A stretch of DNA of 64,000 bases from Panulirus ornatus (GCF_036320965.1 NC_092238.1:55855398-55919397); one strand, 5' to 3'. Counted from the stretch's first letter, positions 14,394-29,680 are shown. Numbers and translations: made by a program. Notes: generated by a model from the letters alone, not told the origin.

Positions 14394-17035
14394 GGGAAAA
14401 AAGGAGAGATAGGTAGTATGTTTCAGGAAAGGAACCTGGATGTTTTGGCTCTAAGTAAAACGAAGCTCAAGAGTAAAGAGGAAGTATGGTTTGGGAATTT
14501 TTTGGGAGTAAATTCAGGGGTTAGTGAGAAGACGAGATCAAGGGAAAAAGTATCAATACTCCTGAAACAGGAGTGGTGTGAGTATGTGATAGAGTGTAAG
14601 AAAGTAAACTCTAGATTGATATGGGTTAAACTGAAAGTGGATGGAGAGAGATGGCTGATTATTGAAGCATATGCACCTGGGCATGAGAAGAAAGATCATG
14701 AGAGGCAAGTGCTTTGGGAGCAGCTGAGGGAGTGTGTTAGTAGTTTTGATGCACAAGACGTGTTACAGTGATGGGTGATTTGAATGCAAAGGTGAGCAAT
14801 GTGGCAGTTGAGGGAATAATTGGTTTACATGGGTTGTTCAGTGTTGTAAATGGAATTGGTGAAGAGCTTGTAGATCTATGTGCTGAAAAAGGGCTGGTGA
14901 TTGAGAATACCTGGTTTAAAAAGAGAAATATATATATAAGTATACGTAGGTAGGTAGTAGAGATGGCCAGAGAGCGTTATTGGAAAATATGTTATTCGAA
15001 GTCATGCGAAAGAGAGACTTTTAGATATTAATATGCTGAGAGGTGCAACTGGAGGGATGTCTTATCATTATCTTTTAGAGGCTAAAGTGAAGATTTATAG
15101 AGGTTGTCAGAAAAGAAGAGAGAATGTCGGGGTGAAGAGATTGGTAAGAGTAAGTGAGCTTGGGAAGGAGATTTGTGTTAGGAAGTATCAAGAGGGACTG
15201 AGTACAGAATGGAAAAAGGTTAGAAGAGGTACCTGAGGATTGGTGGAATGCTTGCAAAAAGGCATTGCACAAAAGCAAAGGGGATAAAAGTGAGTGCTCA
15301 AATTACACAGGTATAAGTTTCTTGAGTATTCCTGGTAAATTATATGTGACGGTATTGATTGAGAGGGTGAAGGCATATACAGAGCATCAGATTGGGGAAG
15401 AGCAGTGTGGTTTCAGAAGTGGTAGAGGATGTGTGGATTAGATGTTTGCTTTGAAGAATGTATGTGAGAAATACTTTGACAAGCAAATGGATTTCTATGT
15501 ATCATGTACGGATTTGGAGAAGGCATATCAGAGAGTTGATAGAGAAGCTTTGTGGAAGGTATCAAGAATATATAGTGTGGGAGACAAGTTATTAAAAGCA
15601 GTGAAAAGTTTTTCTCGAGGATGTAAGGCATGTCTACGTGTAGAAGGAGAGGAAAGTGATTGGTTCTCAGTGAATGTAGGTTTGCGGCAGGGGTGTGTGA
15701 TGTCTCCATGGTTGTTTAATTTGTTTATGGATGAGGTTGTTAAAGAGGTGAATGCAAGAGTTTTGGGAGGAGGGCAAGTATGCGTCTGTTGTGGATGAGA
15801 GAGCTTGGGAGGTGAGTCAGTTGTTCGCTGATGATTCAGCGCTGGTGGCTCATTCGTGTGAGAAACTCTAGAAGCTGGTGACTGAGTTTGATAAAGAGTG
15901 TGAAAGAAGAAAGCTGAAAGTAAATGTGAATAAAAGCAAAGTCATAAGGTACAGTAGGGTTGAGGGAAAAGTCAATTCGGAGGTAACATTGAATGAAGAA
16001 AAAATCAAGGAAGTGAAGTGTTTTAGATATTTGTTTGTGGATTTAGCAGCGGATGGAAATATGGAAGCGGAAGTGAATCATAGGGTGGGGGGAGGGGGCG
16101 AAAGTTTTGGGAGCATTGAAGAGTGTGTGGAAGTCGTGAACGTTATCCTGGAAAGCAAAACTGGGTAAGTTTGAAGGAATAGTGGTTCAAACAATGATAT
16201 GTGATTGTGAGTCGTGGGCTATAGATAGATTTGTGCGGATGGTGGCGGATGTGCTGGAAATGAGATATTTGAGGACAATATGTGGTGTGAGGTGGTTTGA
16301 TCGAGTAAGTAATGAAAGGGTATGAGAGATGTGTGGTGGTAAAAAGAGTGTAGTTGAGAGGGCAGAAAAGGGTGTTTTGAAATGGTTTGGTCACATGAAG
16401 ACAATGAGTGAGGAGAAGATTGACAAAGAGGATATATGTGTCAAAGGTGGAGGGAACGAGGAGAAGTGGGATACCAAACTGGAGGTGGAAAGATGGAGTG
16501 AAAGATATTTTGAATGAACGGGACATGAACATGCTGGATGGTGAAAGGCGTGCAAGGAATAGTGAATTGGAACGATGTAGTATAGCGGGGTCGACGTGCT
16601 GTCAATGGATTGAACCAGGGCATGTGTAGCGTCTGGGGTAAACCATGGAAAGTTTGTGGGGCCTGGATGTGGAAAGGGAACTGTGGTTTCAGTGCATTAT
16701 ATATGAGAGTTGATCCCTGAGTGTGAACGAATGTGGCCTTTGTTGTCTCATACTAGCGCTACCTCACGCAAATACATGGGGAGGAGTTTGTCATTTCATG
16801 TGCCACGGGGTGGCGACAAGAATGAATAAGAAAAGACAGTATGAATTATGTACATGTGTATATATGTATATATCTGTGTGTGTATATAAGCATGTATACG
16901 TTGAGATGTATAGGTATATGTGCGTGTGTGGACGTATATGCATATACTTGTGTATTCGGGTGGGTTGGGCCATTCTTTAGTCTGTTTCCTTGCGCTACAT
17001 CGCTAATGCGGGAGACAGCGACAAAGTATAATAAA
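14394..17035 (+). mobile_element. RTE-like copy R7, head-to-tail after R6, with internal deletion
   Basis: The unit starts near the N-terminus of the endonuclease ('GEIGSMF' region) and ends with an L-type 3' UTR and tail. About 700 bp, from the end of the linker to 'EVPEDW' of the RT, are missing at about 15226, judging by alignment with R3. Many stops and frameshifts are present. The nuclease Glu of 'SETKLKG' is Lys, and the RT aspartates lie in broken frames. It is inactive. R6, R7 and R8 share the same tail-to-nuclease junction. Confidence 0.88.
14418..16168 (+). pseudogene. Broken endonuclease-RT of R7
   Basis: The endonuclease blocks are at 14418-14953: 'LIIEAYAPG', then after a frameshift 'MGDLNAKV'. 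RT pieces follow at 15442-15798 ('TDLEKAYQRV', '[11 protein letters not shown]') and 15878-16168. The 'FADD' motif is degraded to 'FADDS'-like coding in a shifted frame near 15830. The decay is far heavier than in S-type copies. Confidence 0.8.
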
Positions 17036-20000
17036 TAGATGAGAAAAAAAGGAGATAGGTATTTGTTTGAGGAGAGGAACCTGGATGTTTTTGCTCTGAG
17101 TGAAACGAAGCTCAAGGGTAAAGGGGAAGAGTGGTTTGGGAATGTCTTGGGAGTAAAGTCAGGGATTAGTGAGAGGACGAGAGCAAGGGAAGGAATAGCA
17201 CTACTCCTGAAACAAGAATGGTGGGAGTATGTGATAGAGTGTAAGAAAGTAAACTTTAGATTGATATGGGTAAAACTGAAAGTGGATGAAGAGAGATGGG
17301 TGATTATTGGTGCATATGCACCTGGGCATGAGAAGAAAGATCATGAGAGGCAAGTGTTTTCGGAGTAGCTGAGTGAGTGTGTTAGTAGTTTTGATGCACG
17401 AGACTGGGTTATACTAATGGGTGATTTGAATGCAAAGGGGGATAATGAGGCAATTGAGGGAATGATTGGTGTACATTGGGTGTTCAGTGTTGTAAATGGA
17501 AATGGTGAAGAGCTTGTAGATTTATGTGCTGAAAAAGGACTCGCGATTGGGAATATATGTTCTAAAAAGAGAGATATACATAAGTATACGTATGTAAGTA
17601 GGAGAGATTGCCAGAGAGAGTTTTTGGATTACGTGTTAATTCTTAGGCGCGAAAGAGAGACTTTTGAATGTTAATATCCTGAGAGGTGCAACTGGAGGAA
17701 TGTCTGATCATTATATTGTGGAGGCTAAGGTGAAAATTTGTAGAAGTTTTCAGAAACAGAGAGAGAATGTTGGGGTGAAGAGAATGGCGAGAGTAACTGA
17801 GCTTGGGAAGGAGATTTGTGTGAGGAAGTACCAGGAGAGAGTGAGTACAGAATGGAAAAAGGTGAGAACAAGGACGTAAGGGGAGTGAGGGAGGAATGGG
17901 ATGTATTTAGGGAAGCGGTAATGCCTTGTGCAATAGATTCTTGTGGCATGAGAAGCGTGAGAAGTGGGCAGATAAAAAAAGATAGTGAGCGGCGGAATGA
18001 AGAAGTAAGATTATCAGTGAAATAGAAGAGAGAGGCATTTGGACGATTTTTGCATGGAAATTATGCAAATGACTGGGAGCTGTATAAAAGAAAGAGGCAG
18101 GAGGTCAAGAGAAAGATGCAATAGGTGAAAAAGAGGGCAACTGGGGTGAGAGAGCATTATTAGATTTTAGGGAGGATGAAAAGATATTTTGGAAGGAGGT
18201 AAATAAAGTGCGTAAGACATGGAAAGAAATGAGAACATCAGTGAAAGGGGCAGATGGAGAGGTGATAATAAGTAGTGGTGATGTGAGAAGGATATGGAGT
18301 AAATATTTCAAAGGTTTGTTGAATGTATTTGACGATAGAGTGGCAGATATAAGGTACTTTGGTCGAGTTGGTGTGCAAAGTTAAAGGGTTAGGGAGAATG
18401 ATTTGGTAAACAGAGAAGAGGTAGTAAAAGCTTTGCGGAAGATGAAAGCCTGCAAGGGAGCGTGTTTGGATGGTACTGCAGTGCAATTTATTAAAAAAGT
18501 GGGTGACTGTATTGTTGACTGGTTGGTAAGATTATTTAATGTATGTATGAATCCCGGTGAGGTGCCTGAGGATTAGCGGAATTCTTGCATAGTGCCATTG
18601 TACAAAGGCAAAGGGGATAAGAGTGAGTGCTCAAATTACAGAGGTATAAGTTTGTTGAGTATTCCTTGTAAATTGTATGGGAGGGTATTGATTGAGAGGA
18701 TGAAGGCATGTACAGAGCATCAGATTGGGGAAGAGCAGTGTGGTTTCAAAAGTGGTAAAGGATGTGTGGTTCATGTGTTTGCTTTGAAGAATGTGTGTGA
18801 GAAATAGCTAGAAAAGCAAATGGATGTGTATGTAGCATTTATGTATCTGGAGAAGGCATATGATATAGTTGATAGAGATGCTCTATAGAAGGTATTAAGA
18901 ATATATGGTGTGGGAGGCAAGTTATTAGAAGCAGTGAAAAGTTTTTCTGGAGGATGTAAGGCATGTGTACGTGTAGGAAGAAAGGAAAGTGGTTCTCAGT
19001 GAATATTGCTTTGCGGGAGGGGTGCGGTATGTCTCCATGGTTGTTTAATTTGTTTATGGATGGGTTTGTTAGTGAGGTGAATGCAAGAGTTTTGGAAAGA
19101 GGGGCAAGTATGCAGTCTGTTGTGGATGAGAGAGCTTGGGAAGTGCGTCATTTGTTGTTCTTTGATGATACAACGCTGGTGGCTGATTCGTGTGAGAAAA
19201 TGCAGAAGCTGGTGACTGAGTTTGGTAAAGTTTGTGAAAGAAGAAAGTTAAGAGTAAATGTGAATAAGAGCAAAGTTATTAGATACAGTTGTGTTGAGGG
19301 ACAAGTCAATTAGGAGGTAACTTTAAATGGAGAAAAACTGGAGGAACTGAAGTGTTTTAGATATCTGAGAGTGGATTTGGCAGCGGATGGAATTATGGAA
19401 ACGAAAGTGAATAATAGGGTAAGGGAAGGGACGAAAGATCTGTGAGCATTGAAGAACGTATGGAAGTCAAGAGGGTTATCTTGGGAAGCAAAAATGGGTA
19501 TGTTTGAAAGAATATGTGGTTCCAACAATGATACATGGTTGAGAGGCGTGAGCTATAGACAGAGTTGTGCGGAGGAGGGAATCTTTCTGGAAATGAGAAT
19601 TTTGAGGACGATATGTTGTGTGAAGTGGTTTGATCGAGTAAGTAATGAAAGAGTAAGGGATATGTGTGGTGGTAAAAAGAGTGTGGTTGAGAGGGCAGAA
19701 GAGGGTGTTTTGAAATGGTTTGGTCACATTGAGAAAATAGGTGAGGAAATATTGACAAAGAAGATATATGTGTCAGAGGTGGAGGGAACGAGGAGAAGTG
19801 GGAGACCAAATTGGAGGTGGAAAGATGGAGTGAAAATGATTTTGAGTGATTAGGGCCTGAACATGCAGGAGGGTGTAAGGCTTGCAAGGAATAGAGTGAA
19901 CTGGAACGATGTGGTATACCGAGGTCGACGTGCTATCAATGGACTGAACTAGGGCATGTGAAGCTTCTGGGGTAAACCATGGAAAGTTCGGTGGAGCCTG

Positions 20001-20378
20001 GATGTAGAAAAGGATCTGTGGTTTTAGTGTAATATACATGACAGCTAGAGATTGAGTGTGAACGAATGTGGCCTTTCTTGTCTTTTCCTAGCGCTACCTC
20101 GCGCACATGCAGGGGGAGGGGGTTGTTATTTCATTGTGTGACAAGATGGCGGCGGGAATGAATAAGGGGAGACAGTATGAATTATGTGAATGTGTATATA
20201 AGTATATGTCTGTGTGTGCATATACATGTATACTTTGAGATGTGTAGGTATGTATAAGAGAGTGTGTGGACGTGTATGTATATGCATGTGTATGTGTTGG
20301 GTTAGCCCATTCTTTCGTCTATTTCCTTGCGCTACCTCGCTAACGCGGAACACAGCGACATAGTATGATAAATAAATG
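17036..20378 (+). mobile_element. RTE-like copy R8, long but decayed, L-type
   Basis: The unit runs from the same endonuclease start position as R7 to the tail at about 20375 and then (AT)n. Readable blocks are the endonuclease (17039-17368, 17417-17674 with 'MGDLNAKG' and 'DYVLI'), the linker (17816-18025), RT (18592-18807, 18963-19313 with 'FDDTTLVADS') and the C-terminus (19449-19853). At least ten stops or frameshifts are apparent. It is about 700 bp longer than R7, which equals R7's internal deletion. Confidence 0.88.
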
Positions 20379-22445
<2,067 letters not shown>

Positions 22446-22446
22446 G

Positions 22447-22542
<96 letters not shown>
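22446..22542. repeat. (AT)n microsatellite, about 97 bp
   Basis: This tract joins the truncated 5' end of R9 to the 5' end of R10. Confidence 0.97.
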
Positions 22543-22544
<2 letters not shown>

Positions 22545-23900
22545 TATACGTAGAAGACAATTAAGGGGACGGGGGCGGGAGCGGGAGGCTGGAAACCCTC
22601 CCCTCCTTGTATTATAATTTTCTAAAAGCGGGAACAGAACGAGTCACGCGGGGACTGCTCATCCTCTTCGAAGGCTCAGATTGGGGTATCTAAATGTGTG
22701 TGGATGTGACCAAGATGGGAAAAAAGGAGAGGTAGGTAGTATATTTGAGGAAACGAGCCTGGATGTTTTGGATCTGAGTGAAACGAAGCTCATGGTTAAA
22801 GGGGAAGAGCGGTTTGGGAATGTCTTGGGAGTAAAGTTTGGGGGTTAGTGAGAGGAAAAGAGCAAGGAAGGCGTAGCACTATACCTGAAACAGGAGTGGT
22901 GGGAGTATGTTATACAGTGTAAGAAAGTAAACTCTGGATTGATATGGGTAAAACTGAAAGGTGATGGAGAGAGATGGGTGATCATTGGTGCATATGCACC
23001 TGGGCATGAGAAGAAAGATCATGAGTGGCATGTGTTAGAAGTTTTGATGCACGAGACCCGATTATAGTGATGGGTGATTTGAATCCATACGTGAGTAATG
23101 TTGCAGTTGAGGGAATAATTGGCGTACAATGGGTGTTCAGTGTCGTAAATGGAAATGGTGAAGAGCTTATAGATTTATGTGCTGAAAAAGGACTGGTGAT
23201 TGGGAATACCTGGTTTAAAAAGGGAGATATACATAAGTATACGTATGTAAGTAAGAGAGATGGCCAGAGAGCGTTACTGGATTACGTGGTAATTAATAGG
23301 CGCGCGAAAGAGACTTTTGGATTTTAATGTACTGAGAGGTGCAACCGGAAGGATGTGTGATCATTATCTTGTGGAGGCAAAGGTGAAGATTTGTAAAGGT
23401 TTTCAGGAAAGAAAAGAGAATGTTGGGGTGAAGAGGGTGGTGAGAGTAAGTGATCTTGGGAAGGAGACTTGTGTGAGGAAGTACCATGAGAGACTGAGTA
23501 CAGAATGGAAAAAGGTGAAAATAAAGGCCGCAAGGGGAGTGGGGGAGGAATGGGATGTATTTAGGGAAGCAGTGATTGCTTGCGCAAAAGATGGTTATGA
23601 CATGAGAAGCGTGGGAGGTTTGCAGATTAGAAAGGGTAGTGAGTGGTGGGATGAAGAGGTAAGATTATCAGTGAAAGAGAAGAGAGAGGCATTTGGACGA
23701 TTTTTGCAGGGAAATAATGCAAATGAATGGAAGATGTATGAAAGAAAGAGGCAGGAGGTTAAGAGAAAAGTGCAAGAGGTGAAAAATGGTGCAAATGAGA
23801 GTTGGGGTAAGAGAGTATTATTAAATTATAGGGAGAATGAAAAGATGTTTTGGAAGGAGGTAAATAAAGTGCTTAAGACGAGGGAACAAATGGAAACTTC
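22543..23900 (+). mobile_element. RTE-like copy R10, 5' half up to the assembly gap
   Basis: It begins within the 5' UTR ('tagaagacaattaagggg', close to R3) and includes the endonuclease and linker up to 'REQMETS'. It is cut by the gap. Readable endonuclease: 23025-23327 with 'MGDLNPYV' (in R3 'MGDLNAKV') and 'DYVVINRR'; then 'CDHYLVEAK' (Ser to Cys in the SDH motif) and the linker at 23317-23900. Frameshifts lie near 22850 and 23310. The rest of the element is not in the assembly. Confidence 0.87.
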
Positions 23901-24000
23901 NNNNNNNNNNNNNNNNNNNNNNNNNNNNNNNNNNNNNNNNNNNNNNNNNNNNNNNNNNNNNNNNNNNNNNNNNNNNNNNNNNNNNNNNNNNNNNNNNNNN
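23901..24000. other. Assembly gap (100 N)
   Basis: This is exactly 100 unknown bases, the standard placeholder. It joins an RTE sequence to a PLE sequence, so true spacing and adjacency are unknown. Confidence 0.99.
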
Positions 24001-26344
24001 TAATTGTTTGTGTATTTAAGAATAGAAGATACAATGATATATCTCTTGGTAATAGAGTTAGAGTTAATAACTGAGATGGCGTTACTCCAGTCAATACAAT
24101 GATCATAGTTTTAACATGATTAAACAAGGCATTTGATTCATGTCCTGTTCTTATACTATATTTATGTTGCTTAAGTCTAACATAAAGATCCTTACCAGTC
24201 TGACCAATATAAAATTTATCACAGTTTCCACAAGGCACTTTATAGATGCATCCAAGAAAATTTTCTGGAAAATTACTGATTGAGATATTCTTTATAGTAT
24301 TATTGTTGCTAAAGGCAATATTTACATTAAATGATTTAAGCAACATGGGAAGCAAAGTGATGTTATTATCAAAAGGGAGAACTAAAAGATTCTTGGTCAA
24401 TGTGAGGTTTGGGCTCAACTCTATAAAATGATCTCTTTGCAAACTTAAGGGATTTATCAATGAAAGATCTAGGGTACTTTGACTTAGATCGAATAGAATA
24501 TATCTTCTCAAACTCATCATCAATAAACTCTGGACTGGAAATACGTAATGTCCTAAGGAACATAGATTGGAATGTTGATAATTTAACTCTCTCATGTTGA
24601 GATGAGTAATAATGGATATATGAGCATACATTGGTGGGTTTTCTGTATATGCTAAACTTAAACTTGTTTCCTTGTCTATGGATCATGCGATCTAGAAAGG
24701 GGAACATGCCATTATTTTCATTTTCTACAGTAAATTTGACGGATGTTACTAAATTGTCAAGTAAAGGGAGAAATGTTTGAAAATTTTCATTTTTTGGCCA
24801 AACACAAAGAAGATCATCTCCATACCTAAACCAAATTGCATTAGAAGGTAAGATATCCTTTAGTAATTTTTTGTCAAAAAATTCCATATATGATTACTTA
24901 TTACAGGTGAAAGAGGGTTACCCATTGCCATACCAAATGTTTGTGCATAATAATCTCCACTAAATTGAAATCCACAGTCTTTTATACACAATTTTATCAG
25001 TTCAATGAAAACAAACTTTGAAACAGGTTAATGAATATCTTCCAAGACATTGAATAAATATTCTAAAAGGTCATCAACTGGAACTTTAGTGAAAAGTGAG
25101 GAAACAGCAAAGCTAACTAGTTTGAAATCAAAATTGTTTAGCTTGTTGACTAAATCTATATTGCTCATGATATTAGAATTTACTACCTTACCCATAAAGG
25201 CTTAATAAAGAAACTAACCATTATGACAATTTATATGTGATGGAGCCTACTGAACTCTAATTGTCTTGCTGAAAATTTTTTTTTATGTGTTTTGATAAGT
25301 CCATACATATATGGCAATGAAGGGGACAAAGATGACAAACTTGTGATAAGAGAAATGTTACCTTTCAACAACAACTTCATTTCTTTATTGAGGTGAGAGT
25401 TAACTGCTTCTAAGGGATTTTTACTAAGGTTAGAATATGTTGTGTTATCATTTAGAAGATCTTTCATTTTAGATAGATAGTTACTTTTGTCAAAAATCAC
25501 AACAGTGTTAGCCTTATCTGTTTTAGTGATATGTATATCGTTGTCTTTTTTTAAGATGTTAATAGCTCTTTTGAATATTTTTGGGCATTTAGCTTCCACT
25601 GGTTTTGACAAACTGGCAAACACTAAACCCTTACAGGTATTTATATCATCATTACTTAAATTATTGTATTCTTCTAAGTTACAAAAAGACTTTGTTACGT
25701 CAACACAGCTGGCTTCTCTATTAGAGCACACAAAACTTAAACCATAACCTAATGCACACAAGGAATCTTTATCTAGTTGCTTATTAGACATGTTTACCAC
25801 AAAAGATGGGTTTGTGGTCTAGGTCCAGTCGCTGTTTTCAATGAGATTGTCCAGCTTACGATTTAGCGACACTTGTAGCCAATTGCGTTGTTTCCTTAAT
25901 TCGTCATGGCAATAGTCCAACATCCGGTTCTTCCAGTGTGTCGGTATTGCCATTTGAAAGGCACGTTTCCTCTCTCTTGAAATGCGATAAGGCCTTCCCT
26001 ATTTCAAGTTTCTTTAATTCAAGGTTTTTCTTTAAAATAATATTTTGAAATTGGTCAAATTGTCGACCAGACAGCTGCAACAAACGTTGAGGTAGGACAG
26101 ATCTTGGCATCACTTGTTCATCAAGGCAATTCCTAAGGAATTCAAATCGTAAATTCAGTTGGTGAGCCTTGATTAGTGATTTGGAGAAAGCAGTAACGAA
26201 AGGAAAAAGTCCAGGACAGCTTATAGAGAAGTAATAGAAAAGCCGTGTGGAATCCATGTGGGAAAGGATCACAATTTTGCGCGTGATCAAGATATTCCTA
26301 TGAGTCCACGGGGAAAATGAAATACGAAAAGTTTCCAAGTGCAC
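24001..26344 (-). pseudogene. PLE polyprotein remnant of copy 2
   Basis: Blocks from the N end: 26344-25904, starting with Met and basic, includes 'LPQRLLQLSGRQFDQFQ'; 25800-25231 includes 'GLIKTHKKKFSARQ'; the RT core at about 25160-24780 includes 'MAMGNPLSP' and a 'YGDD' in place of the usual YVDD; 24600-24050 carries the linker and the GIY-YIG nuclease ('VPCGNCDKFYIGQTG'). This copy shows the N-terminal region best. Frameshifts near 25850, 25240 and 24890 inactivate it. Confidence 0.85.
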
Positions 26345-26520
26345 TTTCGTGTAATAATCACATCATCAGGTTAGACACAAGAGAGAAATATAACAGTCAG
26401 TTGATATACATCGATGAGACGAAGCTAGGACGCCATTTGGAAAACATGTGATTGTCCAAAACATACAACGAGCATTCATAAACTTATCACTTTACAAATC
26501 TTATCAACAATAAAGTTATC
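24001..26520 (-). mobile_element. Penelope-like element copy 2, antisense, nearly complete, with 5' pseudo-LTR
   Basis: Read on minus from 26520: a 3'-UTR-like piece of another unit (26476-26520), the pseudo-LTR (about 26265-26475, including the hammerhead-like core at 26345-26369), the N-terminal coding region, RT, and GIY-YIG ending at 24001 beside the gap. A PLE 3' UTR upstream of the pseudo-LTR indicates a former head-to-tail tandem, a usual PLE arrangement. The coding frame is broken in several places. Confidence 0.88.
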
Positions 26521-26906
26521 TAAGTACCCTAGATCTTTCATTGATTAATCCCTTAAGTTAGCAAAGAAATCATTTTATAGAGTTGAGCCCAAACCTCCCA
26601 TTGACACCAAGAATCTTTTAGTTCTCCCTTTTGATAATAATTTCAATTTGCTTCCCATGTTGCTTAAATCCTTTAATGTAAATGTTGCCTTTAGCAACAA
26701 TGATACTATAAAGAATATCTTAATCAGGAATTCAAGAGAAAATTCTCTTGATGCATCTATAAAGTGCCTTTTGGAAACTGTGATAGATTTTATGTTGGTC
26801 AGATTGGTAAGGATCTTTTTGTTAGACTAATGCAACATAAATAGAGTATAAGAACGGGACAAGAATCAAATGCCTTGTTTAATCACGTTAAAAACTATGA
26901 TCATTG
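26521..26906 (+). mobile_element. Penelope-like element copy 3, internal fragment
   Basis: This is a sense fragment from the RT-nuclease linker into the GIY-YIG domain. It is closely similar to 2425-2810 and has a frameshift within the nuclease. It faces copy 2 head-on at 26521 and is cut at 26906, where RTE linker sequence starts. Confidence 0.85.
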
Positions 26907-28002
26907 GAAGTAAGGGAAGTGGGGGAGGAATGGGATGTATTTAGGGAATCAGTGATGGATTGCGCAAAAGATGCTTGTAGCATGAGAAAAGTGGGAGGTG
27001 GGTTGATTAGAAAGGGTGGTGAGTGGTGGGATGAAGAAGTAAGATTATTAGTGAAAGAGAAGAGGCATTTGGACGATTTTTGCAGGGAAAAAATGCAATT
27101 GAGTGGGAGATGTATAAAAGAAAAAGACAGGAGGTCAAGAGAAAGGTGCAAGAGGTTAAAAAGAGGGCAAATGAGAGTTGGGGTGAGAGAGTATCATTAA
27201 ATCTTAGGGAGAATAAAAAGATGTTCTGGTAGGAGGTAAATAAAGTGCGTAAGACAAGGGAGCAAATGGGAACTTCAGTGAAGGGCGCAAATGGGGAGGT
27301 GATAACAAGTAGTGGTGATGTGAGATGGAGATGGAGTGAGTATTTTGAAGGTTTGTTGAATGTGTTTGATGCTAGGGTGGCAGATATAAGGTGTTTTGGT
27401 CGAGGTGGTGTGAAAAGTGAGAGGGTTAGGGAAAATGATTTGGTAAACAGAGAAGAGGTAGTGAAAGCTTTGCGGAAGATGAAAGCCGGAAAGGCAGCAG
27501 GTTTGGATGGTATTGCAGTGGAATTTATTAAAAAAAGGGGGTGACTGTATTTTTGACTGGTTGGTAAGGTTATTTAATGTATGTATGACTCATGGTGAGG
27601 TGCCTGAGGATTGGCGGAATGCTTGCATAGTGCCATTGTACAAAGGCAAAGGGGATAAGAGTGAGTGCTCAAATTACAGAGGTATAAGTTTGTTGAGTAT
27701 TCCTGGTAAATTATGTGGGAGGGTATTGATTGAGAGGGTGAAGGCATGTACAGATCATCAGATTGGGGAAGAGCAGTGTTTTTTCAGAAGTGCTAGAGGA
27801 TGTGTGAATCAGATGTTTGCCTTGAAGAATGTATGTGAGAAATACTTAGAAAAGCAAATGGATTTGTATGTAGCATTTATGGATCTGGAGGAGGCATATG
27901 ATAGAGTTGATAGAGATGCTCTGTGGAAGGTATTAAGAATATTTGGTGTGGGAGGCAAGTTGTTAGAAGCAGTGAAAATTTTTATCGAGGATATATATAG
28001 AT
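26907..28002 (+). mobile_element. RTE tandem array, unit 0 (truncated)
   Basis: The unit starts in the endonuclease-RT linker and ends in the RT after 'LLEAVK.F', where it joins mid-endonuclease sequence of unit A. Readable parts are 26904-27200, 27245-27544 and 27507 onward ('[18 protein letters not shown]', 'FMDLEEAYDRV'). One extra A near 27538 shifts the frame in the RT fingers. It has neither motif B nor motif C. Confidence 0.88.
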
Positions 28003-29680
28003 GGGTGATTATTGGTGCATATGCAACTGGCCATAAGAAGAAAGATCATGAGAGGCAAGTGTTTTGGGAGCAGCTGAATGAGTGTGTTAGTGGTTTTGAT
28101 GCACAAGACCGGGTTATAGTGATGGGTGATTTGAATGTAAAGGTGAGTAATGTGGCAGTTGAGGGAATAATTGGTATACATGGAGTGTTCACTGTTGTAA
28201 ATGGAAATGGTGAAGAGCTTGTAGATTTATGTGCTGAAAAAGGACTGGTGATTGGGAATACCTGGTTTACAAAGCGAGATATACATAAGTATACGTATGT
28301 AAGTAGGAGAAATGGCCAAAGAGCGTTATTGGATTACGTGTTAATTGATAGACGCACGAAAGAGAGACTTTTGGATGTTTTTGTGCTGAGAAGTGCAACT
28401 AGAGGGAAGTCTGATCATTATCGTGTGGAAGCGAAGGTGAAGATTTGTAGCGGTTTTCAGAAAAGAAGAGAGAGTGTTGGGGTGAAGAGAGTGGTGAGAG
28501 CAAGTGAGCTTGGGAAGGAGACTTGTGTGAGAAAGTACCAGGAGAGACTGAGTACAGAATGGAAAAAGGTGAGAACAAAGGAGGTAAGTGGAGTGGGGGA
28601 GGAATGGGATGTATTTAGGGAAGCAGTGATGGCTTGCGCAAAAGATGCTTGTGGCATGAGAAGCGTGGGAGGTGGGTTGATTAGAAAAGGTAGTGAGTGG
28701 CGGAATGAAGAGGTAAGATTATTAGTGAAAGAGAAGAGAGAGGCATTTGAACGATTTTTGCAGGGAAAAAATTCAAATGAGTTGGAGAGATATAAAAGAA
28801 AGAGCCAGGAGGTCAAGAGAAAGGTGCAAGAGATGAAAAAGAGGGCAAATGAGAGTTGGGGTGAGAGAGTATCATTAAATTTTAGGGAGAATAAAAAGAT
28901 GTTTTGGAAGGAGGTAGGTAAAGTGAGTAAAACAAGGGAGCACATGGAAACTTCAGTGAAGGGCGCTAATGGGGAGGTGATAACAGGTAGTGGTGATGTG
29001 AGAATGAGATGGAGTGAGTATTTTGAAGGTTTGTTGAATGTGTTTGATGATAGAGTGGCAGATGTGGGGTGTCTTGGTCGAGGTGGTATGCAAAGTTAGA
29101 GGGTTAGGGAAAATGATTTGGTAAATAGAGAAGAAGTAGTAAAAGTTTTACGGAAGATGAAAGCCGGAAAGTCAGCAGGTTTGGATGGTATTGCAGTGGA
29201 ATTTATTAAAAAAGGGGATGACTGTATTGTTGACTAGTTGGTAAGGTTATTTAATGCATGCATGACTCATGGTGAGGTGCCTGAGGATTGGCGGAATGCT
29301 TCCATAATGCCATTGTACAAAGGCAAAGGGGATAAGAGTGAGTGCTCAAATTACAGAGGTATAAGTTTGTTGAGTATTCCTGGTAAATTATATGGAAGGG
29401 TATTGATTGAGAGGGTGAAGGCATGTACAGATCATCAGATTGTGGAAGAGCAGTGTGGTTTCAGAAGTGCTAGAGGATGTGTGGATCAGGTGTTTGCTTT
29501 GAAGAATGTATGTGAGAAATACATAGAAAAGGAAATGGATTTGTATGTAGCATTTATGGATCTGGAGAAGGCATATGATAGAGTTGATAGAGATGCTCTG
29601 TGGAAGGTATTAAGAATATATGGTGTGGGAGGCAACATCTTAGAAGCAGTGAAAAGTTTTTATCGAGGATATATATAGAT
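28003..29680 (+). repeat. RTE tandem array, unit A (1678 bp)
   Basis: The unit runs from mid-endonuclease ('VIIGAYATG') through 'MGDLNVKV', 'DYVLIDRR', 'SDHYRVEAK' and the linker to RT 'AVKSFYRGY'. The next unit follows at once. It is almost identical to unit B, including a TAG after 'GGMQS' and a TAG before 'LVRLFNACMTH'. A few base differences (28030s) are visible. Catalytic RT residues of motifs B and C are not in the unit. Confidence 0.92.

Noticed and set aside
22446..22542. R9/R10 as two halves of one inverted element
   Set aside because: R9 has its own complete 3' end and R10 a 5' UTR in opposite orientation. They would leave the linker overlapping, and R10 is cut by a gap, so the relation cannot be judged.
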